Below are positions 36,578 through 47,436 of a stretch of DNA of 64,000 nucleotides, in pieces; position 1 is the stretch's first letter, and each line of letters opens with the position of its first letter. The DNA is from Rhodopseudomonas palustris HaA2 (GTDB taxonomy: Bacteria > Pseudomonadota > Alphaproteobacteria > Rhizobiales > Xanthobacteraceae): the NCBI RefSeq assembly GCF_000013365.1, contig NC_007778.1, positions 1,488,001 through 1,552,000 on the forward strand. Reading direction: 5' to 3'. Both the position numbers and the translations under genes were made by a program. Below the pieces are notes generated by a model that saw nothing but the letters and a program-made list of their open reading frames with translations, was not told the DNA's origin and did not search any database.

Positions 36578-36960
36578 TAGCTTCATCCCGCCCCATCGAG
36601 GGGCGCGTTGCCGGGACGCTGGTCGTCGCGGGGCGGGGTGTGGCGCCTGCGGGCGCGGGGCAGACGTTGCCTCGCGCACTCGGGACGCTTCGGGTCGCCG
36701 TCCGGCCCCACTACGGGGGTCTGCCACTTGTTAGTTGGCTGGACGCGGCACAGGCGAAGGCGGGAGAAATCCCGCCGGATAAACAGGGTTTAATTACCCG
36801 GACCTGTGCCCGGAAGCACGGCCCCGAAGTGAAAAGTCGCCACGGTGGAGCGTCGAAAGGCGTTTCCGCGGCCTCTGATCGCCGGCGATCCGGCGACCAT
36901 GCTGCGGCACTACTCGAAGTCGCGCCTTTCGGCGCTCCGCCTCCCTCGCTTGGGAGGCCA
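36578..36960 (+). ncRNA. candidate structured non-coding RNA / conserved element
   Basis: About 380 bp with no convincing protein but dense pairing: GCCCC-ATCGA-GGGGC just after the promoter, GCGGGA-gaaa-TCCCGC near 36760, a 19-bp stem with G-U pairs between 36844-36862 and 36923-36941 enclosing hairpin TCGCCGG-CGAT-CCGGCGA, and a terminator-like GCCTCCC / GGGAGGC at 36939-36958. The opening CTTCATCCCGCCCCATCGAG resembles text I recall recurring in Bradyrhizobium genomes. It does not fit tmRNA, RNase P RNA or 4.5S RNA by eye. Strand and ends are inferred from the promoter. Confidence 0.35.
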
Positions 36961-37074
36961 GGTTCGGGGACGGCCAAGCCGGCGCGCAGCCGACAACGCA
37001 TCGCCGTGCCCGCAACTCAGCACATCCCGGCACATCCCAATTCAGCACATCGTCAAACCATTGAGGAGAGGCCG

Positions 37075-37452
37075 ATGGCCGTTGATGTCGATGAGGTCGA
37101 AGTGATCTGCGACGCCGAATTTCTGGAGCAGCGCGATTTCGAGGCGGCGAAGGCGCGCGTGGCGGCGGAGGCCAAAGCCCTGGACGCGCTGCGCGCCGAG
37201 GATCGCGGGCGCAGCAAGCGCGCGGTGCGCCGCCGGATGGCCGATGCGCTGTGCGGCTGGCGCCTCTGCAGGCTGAAGATCTGCCGCCGCGCGCGGCGCT
37301 GCCGCACCGACGCGACGCTCTGCGTCGGCGCGCGTCACAACGCCTGGCCGCTCGCCGACGAAGTGGCGGCGATCGACGACACCTACGCGGCGCTGCAGCT
37401 CGAGCGCCTGGAGCTGGCGGAAGCGGAGGACGCGGGCCTGCAACAGCGATGA
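37075..37452 (+). CDS. Cys- and Arg-rich small protein
   Basis: A 125-residue protein of unknown function. Start at ATG 37075 with GAGGAGAGG six bases upstream; the open frame continues to 36640 but that part is the structured region and is not protein-like. Residues 20-58 are a charged helix. Residues 60-83 hold five cysteines (CGWRLCRLKICRRARRC, then a sixth-spaced C83) within strongly basic sequence, suggesting metal or nucleic-acid binding. The C-terminus is an acidic helix. Similar C-x4-C-x4-C-x5-C basic modules occur in short alphaproteobacterial proteins as I recall. Confidence 0.65.
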   Translation: MAVDVDEVEVICDAEFLEQRDFEAAKARVAAEAKALDALRAEDRGRSKRAVRRRMADALCGWRLCRLKICRRARRCRTDATLCVGARHNAWPLADEVAAIDDTYAALQLERLELAEAEDAGLQQR

Positions 37453-37481
37453 GCACACGCGGCCGCGGCCGAACACTCCGT

Positions 37482-37583
37482 CGTCATCCTCCGCGTAGGC
37501 GGAGGATCCAGTCTTCCAGAGCCTTCGCGTTCAACAACGCGCGCTCTGGGATACTGGGTCGCCCGCTTTCGCGGGCGATGACG
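37482..37583. repeat. CGTCATCC ... GATGACG palindromic repeat
   Basis: CGTCATCCTCCGCGTAGGCG then GAGGATCCAGT on the left; ACTGGGTCGCCCGC-tttc-GCGGGCGATGACG on the right. It separates two convergent genes (stops at 37452 and 37655). Confidence 0.75.
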
Positions 37584-37654
37584 GTGGTGGGTGTCGCGGG
37601 CGTCGGCGGTTGTGGGGTCGCGATCGCGCGACGCGCGCGTGCGCCGCGCCCCGC

Positions 37655-38362
37655 TTACTCCTCGTCTTCGTCCTCGGCTTTCTTGCCGCCGATGGTCTTG
37701 AGCTTGGCGAACACGGCGTCGAGGTTGAGGTCGTCCTCGCTGCGGCCGGAGCCGGCGGGCTCGAATTCGGCGTCCTTGCGGGTGGTCTCGGAGGCCGGCA
37801 GCAGCGTCGCGCCGCCGTATTCCTGGTCGGTCGGCTTCTCCTTGGCGGCGCGCTGCACCTCGAAGTCGAGTTCGATCTGCGAGCACAGGCCGAGCGTCAC
37901 CGGGTCCATCGGCGTCAGCGTCGAGGCGTTCCAATGGGTGCGGTCGCGCACGCTGGCGATGGTGGTCTTGGTGGTGCCGACCAGCCGCATGATCTGGGCG
38001 TCCTTGAGTTCCGGATGATTGCGCACCAGCCACAGGATCGCGCTCGGGCGCTCGTGGCGGCGCGACACCGGGGTGTAGCGCGGGCCCTTCTTCTTGCCGG
38101 CCTGCGGCAGCACGACCTTGCTCTCGGCGAGCTTGAGGCGGTGCTCCGGGTCCTTCTCGCCCTTCTCGATCTCGTCGCGGGTGAGCTGGCCGGTCGAGAT
38201 CGGGTCCATCCCCTTGATGCCCTGGGCGGCGTCGCCATCGGCGATCGCCTGGATCTCCAGCGGGTGCATCTTGGTGAAATCGGCGACCTGGTCGAACGAC
38301 AACGCCGTGTTGTCGAGCAGCCAGACGGCGGTGGCCTTCGGCATCAGCGGTGCGTTGCTCAT
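37655..38362 (-). CDS. trcR: cell-cycle transcriptional regulator TrcR (DUF1013)
   Basis: A 235-residue cytoplasmic protein. The N-terminal [30 protein letters not shown] and [15 protein letters not shown], and the central [18 protein letters not shown] followed by a helix-turn-helix-like [17 protein letters not shown], are the conserved blocks of the alphaproteobacterial DUF1013 family now called TrcR. The tail is acidic (KKAEDEDEE). It is associated with cell-cycle gene control in Caulobacter relatives. Start at ATG 38362 behind AAAGGAGA. Divergent from ispH. Confidence 0.88.
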   Translation of the reverse strand: MSNAPLMPKATAVWLLDNTALSFDQVADFTKMHPLEIQAIADGDAAQGIKGMDPISTGQLTRDEIEKGEKDPEHRLKLAESKVVLPQAGKKKGPRYTPVSRRHERPSAILWLVRNHPELKDAQIMRLVGTTKTTIASVRDRTHWNASTLTPMDPVTLGLCSQIELDFEVQRAAKEKPTDQEYGGATLLPASETTRKDAEFEPAGSGRSEDDLNLDAVFAKLKTIGGKKAEDEDEE

Positions 38363-38620
38363 GGCAAATCTCCTTTGTCCCTTGCCCCTCTGGTTTCGGA
38401 GGCAAGGCGGGTCATCGGCGATGACGGGGAATTGCCGCCTATATATGCCGTTCGGGGCTTGCCGCGCAATGGTCCTGCTAAAGTGCAGCAGCTTGACGCC
38501 TTGACAGGGCCTCAAAGCCGTCCCAATTCCTTGGTCAAGACGAACCATCGCAACGCCCGCAGGGCGTTGGCCGCTACCGCCGTTCGCGGCGTGCGGGCAG
38601 CCTCCCCGGAACGCGCAAAA

Positions 38621-39586
38621 ATGCTGGCCAAACCGCCTCTGAAGATCGTCCTTTGCTCGCCGCGCGGCTTCTGCGCCGGCGTGGTGCGGGCGATCGACAC
38701 CGTGGAGCGTGCGCTGGCGCTGTACGGCGCCCCGGTCTACGTCCGCCACGAGATCGTCCACAACAAATACGTGGTCGACAGCCTGCGCGCCAAGGGCGCG
38801 ATTTTCGTCGAGGAACTGGGCGAGATTCCGGACACCCGGGCCCCGGTAGTGTTCTCCGCCCATGGCGTGCCGAAATCGGTTCCGGAAGATGCGCTGCAGC
38901 GGAATTTTTTCTCGGTCGACGCCACCTGTCCGCTGGTCACCAAGGTGCATCGCGAGGCGGCGATCCATTTCAAGCGCGGCCGCGAGATCCTGCTGATCGG
39001 GCATTCGCATCACCCGGAAGTGGTCGGCACGCTGGGCCAGCTTCCCCCCGGCGCGGTGACACTGATCGAGACCGCCGCCGACGCCCAGAGCTTCACCCCG
39101 AAGAACCCGGACAATCTCGCTTTCGTGACCCAGACCACGCTGTCGATCGACGACACCGCCGGCATCGTGGCGATCCTGCGCCAGCGCTTCCCGAACATCT
39201 CCGGGCCGCACAAGGAAGACATCTGCTACGCCACCACCAACCGCCAGGCGGCGGTGAAGAAGGTGGCGCCGGTGGTCGATGCGATGATCGTGGTCGGTGC
39301 GCCGAATTCGTCGAATTCGCAGCGGCTGCGCGAGGTCGCCGAGCGCGAGGGCTGCCGGGTCTCGGTGCTGGCGCAGCGCGCCGCCGATATCGACTGGGCG
39401 CAATTCGAGGGCATCACCAGCCTCGGCCTCACCGCCGGCGCCTCCGCCCCGGAGGTGATCGTCGAGGAGATCATGGGCGCCTTCGCCGAGCGCTTCGAGC
39501 TCAGCGTCGAGACGGTGTCCGCGGCGGAGGAGAACGAGTTCTTCCCGCTGCCGCGCGTGCTGCGCCCGGACGCCGCCGCCGAATAG
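38621..39586 (+). CDS. ispH: 4-hydroxy-3-methylbut-2-enyl diphosphate reductase IspH
   Basis: Last step of the MEP isoprenoid pathway, giving IPP and DMAPP; here isoprenoids also feed carotenoid and bacteriochlorophyll tails. A 321-residue iron-sulfur protein. Cluster cysteines are visible in [14 protein letters not shown] (Cys18), [11 protein letters not shown] and [18 protein letters not shown] and the Thr/Ser/Asn set near PNSSNSQRL complete the active site. Start at ATG 38621; the long upstream reading is not homologous. No good ribosome site. thrB and rnhA follow in the same direction. Confidence 0.95.
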   Translation: MLAKPPLKIVLCSPRGFCAGVVRAIDTVERALALYGAPVYVRHEIVHNKYVVDSLRAKGAIFVEELGEIPDTRAPVVFSAHGVPKSVPEDALQRNFFSVDATCPLVTKVHREAAIHFKRGREILLIGHSHHPEVVGTLGQLPPGAVTLIETAADAQSFTPKNPDNLAFVTQTTLSIDDTAGIVAILRQRFPNISGPHKEDICYATTNRQAAVKKVAPVVDAMIVVGAPNSSNSQRLREVAEREGCRVSVLAQRAADIDWAQFEGITSLGLTAGASAPEVIVEEIMGAFAERFELSVETVSAAEENEFFPLPRVLRPDAAAE

Positions 39587-39684
39587 CGGTGGGGAAGGGG
39601 CCGGCCCCGGGGGCCCGCCCTTTCATTGCCGGGCGCGCTGGTCTAGGACACCGCCATCACTCCTCACCACCCGGGACGCCCCCC

Positions 39685-40665
39685 ATGGCGGTCTACACCG
39701 ACGTCGCCGCCGACGACCTCGCGGATTTCCTCAAATCCTATGAGATCGGCGATCTGTTGTCCTACAAGGGCATCGCCGAGGGCGTCGAGAATACCAATTT
39801 CCTGCTGCACACCACGCGCGGCAGCTTCATTCTCACGCTGTACGAGAAGCGCGTCGCCTCCGAGGATCTGCCGTATTTCCTGGCGCTGATGGCGCATCTG
39901 GCCGCGCGCGGCGTCAGTTGCCCGCAGCCCGAAAAGACCCGCGACGGCGAGATCTGCGGCGCGTTGTCCGGCCGCCCGGCGGTGATCATCAATTTCCTCG
40001 AAGGCGTCTGGCCGCGCCGTCCCAACGCGGTGCATTGCGCCGGCGTCGGCGAGGCGCTGGCCAAGATGCACCTCGCCGGCCTGGATTTTCCGCAGCATCG
40101 CGCCAATCCGCTGTCGGTGTCGGGCTGGCGGCCGCTGTTCGACCTCGCCGCCGCGCGCGCCGACGAGATCCAGCCAGGCTTGCGCGATTTCATCGCCGCC
40201 GAGCTCGATCACCTCGAAGGCCGCTGGCCGCGGCATCTGCCGACTGGCGTGATCCATGCCGATCTGTTTCCGGACAACGTTTTCTTCATCGGCGACACGC
40301 TGTCGGGACTGATCGACTTCCCGTTCTCCTGCAACGACATCCTCGCCTACGACGTGGCGATCTGCCTGAATGCCTGGTGCTTCGAGCCGGACCACGCCTT
40401 CAACGTCACCAAGGCGCGGGCGCTGCTGAATGCGTATCAACGCGGCCGCGCCTTGAGCGAGGCCGAGCAGACGGCGCTGCCGCTGCTGGCGCGCGGCGCG
40501 GCGATGCGCTTCCTGCTGACCCGGCTGGTCGATGTTCTCGACGTGCCGGAAGGCGCGCTGGTCAAGCCGAAGGATCCGCTGGAATATTTCCGCAAGCTGC
40601 GCTTCCAGCAAAATGTCGCCAGCATTCGCGATTATGGTGTCGAAGCTGCGGGAGCGGTGGCGTGA
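39685..40665 (+). CDS. thrB: homoserine kinase ThrB (APH-fold type)
   Basis: Phosphorylates homoserine for threonine synthesis. A 326-residue protein of the aminoglycoside-phosphotransferase fold, not the GHMP fold of enterobacterial ThrB; this is the usual alphaproteobacterial form. The catalytic loop is [14 protein letters not shown] (His191, Asp193, Asn198) and the metal site [10 protein letters not shown]. The N-terminal [20 protein letters not shown] and GVENTNFLL are typical. Start at ATG 39685. Its stop overlaps the rnhA start by 4 bp. Confidence 0.94.
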   Translation: MAVYTDVAADDLADFLKSYEIGDLLSYKGIAEGVENTNFLLHTTRGSFILTLYEKRVASEDLPYFLALMAHLAARGVSCPQPEKTRDGEICGALSGRPAVIINFLEGVWPRRPNAVHCAGVGEALAKMHLAGLDFPQHRANPLSVSGWRPLFDLAAARADEIQPGLRDFIAAELDHLEGRWPRHLPTGVIHADLFPDNVFFIGDTLSGLIDFPFSCNDILAYDVAICLNAWCFEPDHAFNVTKARALLNAYQRGRALSEAEQTALPLLARGAAMRFLLTRLVDVLDVPEGALVKPKDPLEYFRKLRFQQNVASIRDYGVEAAGAVA

Positions 40666-41147
40666 GCGGGGCTCTGAGCGAAGCCGGGGCCGGCCCCCGC
40701 CCGGTGGTGATCCACACCGACGGTGCCTGTTCGGGCAACCCCGGCCCCGGGGGGTGGGGGGCCATCCTCAAATTCGGCGACACCGAAAAAGAACTCAAAG
40801 GCGGCGAAGCCCATACCACGAACAATCGGATGGAATTGCTCGCGGCGATCTCGGCGCTGGAAGCGCTGACGCGGCCGTGCACGGTCGATCTCTACACCGA
40901 CAGCCAGTACGTCAAGAACGGCATCGGCAGCTGGATCCACAACTGGAAGCGCAACGGCTGGAAGACCGCCGACAAGAAGCCGGTGAAGAACGTCGATCTG
41001 TGGCAGCGCCTCGACGCCGCACTGAAGAGCCATCAGGTGCGCTGGCACTGGGTCAAGGGCCACGCCGGCCACGACGAAAACGAACGCGCCGATCAGTTGG
41101 CCCGGGACGGGCTCACCGAGAATCGGATGAAATCGCGGATTGGTTGA
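40662..41147 (+). CDS. rnhA: ribonuclease HI
   Basis: Removes RNA from RNA-DNA hybrids. A 161-residue protein. Catalytic carboxylates Asp20 ([12 protein letters not shown]), Glu58 (NNRMELLAA), Asp80 (LYTDSQYV) and Asp144 (ERADQLA) are all present, with the catalytic His134 in WVKGHAGH. Start is GTG 40662 sharing GTGA with the thrB stop, the usual coupled arrangement in Rhizobiales. Confidence 0.95.
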   Translation: MSGALSEAGAGPRPVVIHTDGACSGNPGPGGWGAILKFGDTEKELKGGEAHTTNNRMELLAAISALEALTRPCTVDLYTDSQYVKNGIGSWIHNWKRNGWKTADKKPVKNVDLWQRLDAALKSHQVRWHWVKGHAGHDENERADQLARDGLTENRMKSRIG

Positions 41148-41167
41148 GGCGGTATACGTCGTCGTGC

Positions 41168-41277
41168 CGTCATCCTGAGGAGCGAGCCCGAAGGGCGAGC
41201 CTCGTAGGATGCGGAAACGCGTGCAAGCGGCCCATCCTTCGAGGCGCGCGCAACAGCGCGCGCACCTCAGGATGACG
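41168..41277. repeat. CGTCATCCTGAGG palindromic repeat, copy 1
   Basis: CCGTCATCCTGAGGAGCGAG opens and CACCTCAGGATGACG closes a 110-bp interrupted palindrome containing CATCCTTCGAGGCGCGC. It fills most of the gap between convergent rnhA and the peroxiredoxin gene. Confidence 0.8.
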
Positions 41278-41298
41278 AGCGTTGTGTCGTTAGTCCGG

Positions 41299-41784
41299 TT
41301 ACAGCTGCCCCAGCAGCGTGTCGCCGCCGGAGACTTCGACTTTGCCGGGATTCGGCTCGAGGTTGAGCTTGGTCACCACGCCGTCGTCGACCAGCATCGA
41401 ATAGCGCAGCGAGCGGGTGCCCAATCCGAATCCGGAGCCGTCCATCTCCATGCCGATCGCCTTGGTGAAGTCGGAATTGCCGTCGGCGAGGAAGATCGCC
41501 TCGTCGCGCTGGTCGGTGTCGCGCTTCCAGGCGCTCATCACGAAAGCATCGTTGACCGAAACGATCGCGATGGTGTCGACGCCCTTGTCCTTGATCGCGT
41601 AGGCGTTGAGGAAGATGCTCGGCAGATGCATCTTGTGGCAGGTGCCGGTGTAAGCGCCGGGCACAGCGAACAGCGCGACCTTCTTGCCCTTGAAGATGTC
41701 GTCGGTGGTTTTGCTCTGAACGCCGTCCGCGGTCATGACGCGGAACGTGGCCTCGGGCAAACGGTCGCCAACCTTGATGGTCAT
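41299..41784 (-). CDS. peroxiredoxin (Prx5 / AhpE-like)
   Basis: A 161-residue thiol peroxidase that reduces hydrogen peroxide and organic peroxides. The peroxidatic Cys49 lies in VPGAYTGTCHKMHLP, the PxxxT/SxxC motif of the Prx5 subfamily; the closing GTRSLRYSMLVDDGVVTKLN is also typical. No second conserved Cys near the C-terminus, so it is probably a 1-Cys or glutaredoxin-dependent type. Start at ATG 41784. Confidence 0.92.
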   Translation of the reverse strand: MTIKVGDRLPEATFRVMTADGVQSKTTDDIFKGKKVALFAVPGAYTGTCHKMHLPSIFLNAYAIKDKGVDTIAIVSVNDAFVMSAWKRDTDQRDEAIFLADGNSDFTKAIGMEMDGSGFGLGTRSLRYSMLVDDGVVTKLNLEPNPGKVEVSGGDTLLGQL

Positions 41785-41933
41785 CTGCAGTCTCTCCCTG
41801 AAAAGCTCGGCCCGGTTCTAGCTCGCGATCGGCGAACTGACAATCTGGCGCGGCGGCGAGCGAGTCGATGTTCGCCTCACGCGTGCGTTATCGAAGACGT
41901 GCGTTATCGAAGAAACGTGTCCGCGTCATCCTG

Positions 41934-42030
41934 AGGCGTCGCCGCAGAGCGGCGGCCTCGAAGGATGGGCCGCACGCACACGCGGATGTCATCCTTCGAG
42001 GCGCGCAAGGGCGCGCACCTCAGGATCACG
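41934..42030. repeat. CGTCATCCTGAGG palindromic repeat, copy 2
   Basis: GCGTCATCCTGAGGCGTCGC opens and CGCACCTCAGGATCACG closes; ATCCTTCGAGGCGCGCAAGG inside matches copy 1. It lies between the acyl-CoA ligase stop and the peroxiredoxin start. Confidence 0.8.
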
Positions 42031-42046
42031 GCTGAGCGCCAGCGAA

Positions 42047-43735
42047 TTAAGCCGCCGCCTGGTTCTTCTTCTCGTCGCGCAGTTCGCGGCGGAGGATCTT
42101 GCCGACATTGGTCTTCGGCAGCGTGGTGCGGAATTCGATCTGCCGCGGCACCTTGTAGTTGGTGAGCTGGGTGTGACAGAACTTGATGACGTCCTCGGCG
42201 GTGAGGTCGGGGTCCTTCTTGACGATGAACGCCTTGACCGCCTCGCTGGTGCGCTTGTCGGGCACGCCGATCACGGCGCATTCCAGCACGCCCGGATGGG
42301 TGGCGATCACTTCCTCGACTTCGTTCGGATAGACGTTGAAGCCGGAGACCAGGATCATGTCCTTCTTGCGGTCGACGATCTTGGTGAAGCCGTCCTCCGT
42401 CATCACGCCGACGTCGCCGGTGCGGAAATAGCCGTCGGCGGTCATCACCAGCGCGGTCTCGTCCGGTCGGTTCCAGTAGCCGCTCATCACCTGCGGACCC
42501 ATGGCGCAGATTTCGCCGGGGGTGCCGAACGGCACTTCCTTGCCCTCGTCGTCGCGGATCGACAGATAGGTCGACGGCACCGGCACGCCGATCGTGCCGT
42601 TGAATTCGGTGACGGTGGCGGGGTTGCAGGTCAGCACCGGCGCGGTCTCCGACAGGCCGTAGCCTTCGGCGATCGGACAGCCGGTCATCTTCAGCCAGGC
42701 TTCAGCGACAGGGCGCTGCACAGCCATGCCGCCGCCGTTGGAGATCTTGAGCTTGGAGAAGTCGACCTTGTCGAAGCCTGGCGAATGCAGCAGGCCGTTG
42801 TACAGCGTGTTGACCGCCGGGAAGCTGTTGACCTGATACTTCATCAGTTCCTTGATGAAGCCCGGCATGTCGCGCGGGTTCGGAATCAGCAGATTGACGC
42901 CGCCGGCACGCACGCCGAGCAGGTAGCAGGCGGTCAGCGCGAAGATGTGGTACAGCGGCAGCGCGCAGACGATGAACAGCTGATCGACATGCGGCGGCTT
43001 CGCCAGCGCCGGCTGCAGCCAGGCGTCGTTCTGCAGGACGTTGGCGACGATGTTGCGATGGAGCAGCGTCGCGCCCTTGGACACGCCGGTCGTGCCGCCG
43101 GTATATTGCAGGAAGGCGACGTCGTCGGGGCCGAGTGTCGGCTTGGTGAGCTTGAGGCCGCGGCCCGCGGCGACTGCTTCGTTGTAGGGCACCGCGCTGG
43201 GCAGCGAATAGGCCGGCACCATCTTCTTGATCTTGCGCACCACCAGATTGACGATCACGCCCTTGAAACCGAGCATGTCGCCCATGGTGGCGAGGACCAC
43301 GTGCTTGACGGCGGTTTTGGCGAGCACCTGTTCGACGGTGCTGGCGAAGTTTTCCAGCACGATGATCGCTTCCGCGCCGGAGTCCTTGAGCTGATGCTCG
43401 AGTTCGCGGGGCGTATAGAGCGGGTTGACGTTGACGACGGCGAATCCGGCGCGCAGCACCGCCGCGATCGCCACCGGATATTGCAGGACGTTGGGCATCA
43501 TCAGCGCGACGCGCGCGCCCTTCTGCAGGCCCTTGCCCTGCAGATAGGCGCCGAGCGCGGCCGACATCTCGTCGAGCTCGCGATAGGTGATCGCCTTGTC
43601 CATGCAGATGAAGGCCTTGCGATCGCCGAAATCCCTGAAGCTCTCCTCGAGCAGTTGGACCAGCGATGCGTATTGCGTCACGTCGATGTCCGCCGGCACG
43701 CCCGGCGGGTAGTGCTTGAGCCAGATCCGCTCCAT
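42047..43735 (-). CDS. fadD: long-chain fatty acid--CoA ligase
   Basis: Activates long-chain fatty acids to acyl-CoA through an acyl-adenylate. The 562-residue length and blocks match FadD: AMP-binding YTGGTTGVSKGATLLHRN, EGYGLSETAPV, GYFRTGDVGVM with the hinge DRKKDMILVSGFNVYPNEVE, and the C-terminal LPKTNVGKILRREL with the catalytic Lys. Start at ATG 43735 behind GAGGAAAAG. A 24-bp dyad lies about 90 bp upstream and could be an operator. Confidence 0.94.
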   Translation of the reverse strand: MERIWLKHYPPGVPADIDVTQYASLVQLLEESFRDFGDRKAFICMDKAITYRELDEMSAALGAYLQGKGLQKGARVALMMPNVLQYPVAIAAVLRAGFAVVNVNPLYTPRELEHQLKDSGAEAIIVLENFASTVEQVLAKTAVKHVVLATMGDMLGFKGVIVNLVVRKIKKMVPAYSLPSAVPYNEAVAAGRGLKLTKPTLGPDDVAFLQYTGGTTGVSKGATLLHRNIVANVLQNDAWLQPALAKPPHVDQLFIVCALPLYHIFALTACYLLGVRAGGVNLLIPNPRDMPGFIKELMKYQVNSFPAVNTLYNGLLHSPGFDKVDFSKLKISNGGGMAVQRPVAEAWLKMTGCPIAEGYGLSETAPVLTCNPATVTEFNGTIGVPVPSTYLSIRDDEGKEVPFGTPGEICAMGPQVMSGYWNRPDETALVMTADGYFRTGDVGVMTEDGFTKIVDRKKDMILVSGFNVYPNEVEEVIATHPGVLECAVIGVPDKRTSEAVKAFIVKKDPDLTAEDVIKFCHTQLTNYKVPRQIEFRTTLPKTNVGKILRRELRDEKKNQAAA

Positions 43736-43824
43736 GGTCTTTTCCTCACATCGCCGGGAGCGCATCGCTCCGCGTTATTGATTGTCGCACATCGCCCCGG
43801 CCCCACGAATTGGCCGAAAGGCGC

Positions 43825-43848
43825 GGCAATTCAATCCTGTTGATTGCC
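43825..43848. promoter_or_regulatory. dyad upstream of fadD
   Basis: GGCAATTCAA-N5-TTGATTGCC is a near-perfect inverted repeat (one extra T in the left arm) about 90 bp before the fadD start. A related half, ATTGATTGTCG, occurs nearer the gene at 43777. Regulator unknown. Confidence 0.35.
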
Positions 43849-43959
43849 GGTCGAGTATTGAGCGAAGCCGTGGCCGAACGCAAGCTGACCGGCCGCCGCA
43901 CGCGGTCGCTCCACACTCGGGGTTAATACAGGTAGTCGGCCCGACGAGCCGGATGTCCC

Positions 43960-45459
43960 TCAGGTGCCGGGCCTGGTCTCGCCGGTCGCGGCTTTCGGTC
44001 CCGGCTTGGCGGCCGCCGCCTTGGGTTTGGCCGGGGGCGCCTGCTTGTCGGCCGCGGCCGGCGTCTCGGGCTTGGCGGCTGGCTTTGCGTTGGCTGCTTT
44101 GGCGCCGGCAGGCTTGGCATTGGCAGGCTTGGCGGTGGCGGGCTTGGTAGCGGCGGGCTTGGCAGCCGCGGGCCTGGCTACGTCAGGTTTGGCAGCGGCG
44201 GGTTTGGGCTTGCTGGTATCGATCGTGACCGTCGTACGGCCGTTGTGCTTTTCGCCGAGGGCGGCATCCTTGACGTCGTCTTTCGGCTTCGCATTCTTCT
44301 TTTTGGCGAGCTTCTTCTTGCCGGCGGCGGCCTGGCGCTCGGCGTCGCTGGCGGCGGCCGCGATCAAGGCTGCGCCGGTCCGGGTCGGCCCGGTGTAGAC
44401 CTGGACCGGTTCGGTCGGGGCGGGCGCGGCGGCGATCATGTCGACCGGGCGCAGCGCCGGCGGCGAGAACATCGACAGCATCGTGTCGCCATTGGCGATG
44501 ACGCTGGCGACCTGCTCGTCCTCGTCGCTGGCCGGGCGCTTGCGCTTGGGGCCGCACATCTCGTCGCGCAGGTTGGGCGGGGTGGCGTCGATCGGCGCGA
44601 GGTTGTCGACGGTGCCGAGCGACGGCGTCAGCCATGCCAGCGTGTTGGCCGAGAAGCCGCGTTCGAGCAGTTGAGCCGCCTTGACCGCGCGGTCCTGCCC
44701 GGAATTGGCGCCGAGCACCACCGCGATCAGGCGTCGGCCATTGCGGGTGGCGCTGGCGACCAGATTGTAGCCAGAGGCGCAGATGAAGCCGGTCTTGAAG
44801 CCGTCGGCGCCGGGATAGCGGCCGATCAGCTTGTTGAAATTGTGGGTGACACGCTTGCCGAAACGGATCGCCGGGATGTGCATGAAGTGCTCGTATTCCG
44901 GCAGGTCGCGCAACACCGCGCGCGCCAGGATCGCCAGATCGCGCGCCGAGGTGACCTGGCCTTCGGCCGGCAGTCCGTTCGGATTGACGTAGTGAGTCTG
45001 GGTCATGCCGAGCCGCTGCGCGGTCGTGTTCATCATGTCCGAGAAGCCGTCGACCGAGCCGCCGACGCCTTCGGCCAGCACCACGGCGATGTCGTTGGCC
45101 GACTTCACCATCATCATCTTCAGCGCATTGTCGACGGTGATCAGCGTGCCGGGGGCGAAGCCCATCTTCGACGGCGATTGCGCCGCGGCGACCGGCGACA
45201 CGGTCAACAGCGAGTCGAGCGTCAGCCGGCCTTCCTTCACCGCCTTCAGCGTCACATAGGCGGTCATGATCTTAGTGACCGAAGCGGGATACCATGGATA
45301 GGTGGCGTTCTCCGCCTGCAGCACCTTGCCGGTATCGGCCTCGACCAGCAGCAGAGCTTCCGCCGAGGCGATCCGCGGCAGAGCCGTCAGCATCAGCAGG
45401 GCGGTGAGGGTGATCCAGAACAGCGAAGGGCTGCGAGGCTGCGCGGTGAAAAATTGCAC
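43960..45459 (-). CDS. D-alanyl-D-alanine carboxypeptidase with KPA-repeat tail
   Basis: A periplasmic low-molecular-weight penicillin-binding protein, 499 residues, trimming pentapeptides in peptidoglycan. Signal/anchor at 12-33. The three active-site motifs are complete: Ser60-x-x-Lys63 (ASVTK), Ser120-Ala-Asn (KSANDI) and Lys222-Thr-Gly (FKTGFICASG). From about residue 375 the chain turns into low-complexity Lys/Pro/Ala repeats of the type AKPAATKPATAKPANAKPAG, more than 100 residues long and strongly basic. Start is GTG 45459. The usual amphipathic C-terminal membrane anchor of PBP5 seems replaced by this tail. Confidence 0.9.
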   Translation of the reverse strand: MQFFTAQPRSPSLFWITLTALLMLTALPRIASAEALLLVEADTGKVLQAENATYPWYPASVTKIMTAYVTLKAVKEGRLTLDSLLTVSPVAAAQSPSKMGFAPGTLITVDNALKMMMVKSANDIAVVLAEGVGGSVDGFSDMMNTTAQRLGMTQTHYVNPNGLPAEGQVTSARDLAILARAVLRDLPEYEHFMHIPAIRFGKRVTHNFNKLIGRYPGADGFKTGFICASGYNLVASATRNGRRLIAVVLGANSGQDRAVKAAQLLERGFSANTLAWLTPSLGTVDNLAPIDATPPNLRDEMCGPKRKRPASDEDEQVASVIANGDTMLSMFSPPALRPVDMIAAAPAPTEPVQVYTGPTRTGAALIAAAASDAERQAAAGKKKLAKKKNAKPKDDVKDAALGEKHNGRTTVTIDTSKPKPAAAKPDVARPAAAKPAATKPATAKPANAKPAGAKAANAKPAAKPETPAAADKQAPPAKPKAAAAKPGPKAATGETRPGT

Positions 45460-45627
45460 GATCCGATTCCGGTCCTTTGAGATCCGTCCGTTGCGGACGA
45501 GGTCTTTACGGGTTGACGTTCGGGTTCAGGCGTTGGCCCAGCAGACCCGACCCTATACCGGCTTGTGCTCGTCGAATAGAGCTCGCCGGGGTATTCCGTG
45601 AGGAAAGGGGCCGAAATTCGACGGTGC

Positions 45628-47436
<1,809 letters not shown>

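Noticed and set aside
36573-36734. 53-codon frame starting at the promoter-proximal ATG
   Set aside because: No ribosome site, the ATG overlaps the possible -10, and the translation is Arg/Gly/Cys-rich like other high-GC non-coding frames.
36578-36960. tmRNA, RNase P RNA or 4.5S RNA identity for the structured segment
   Set aside because: No tag-peptide frame, T-arm, GAGGAAAGTCC-type block or SRP loop could be found.
36640-37074. N-terminal extension of the Cys-rich gene
   Set aside because: A strong ribosome site precedes ATG 37075 and the extension coincides with the structured hairpins.
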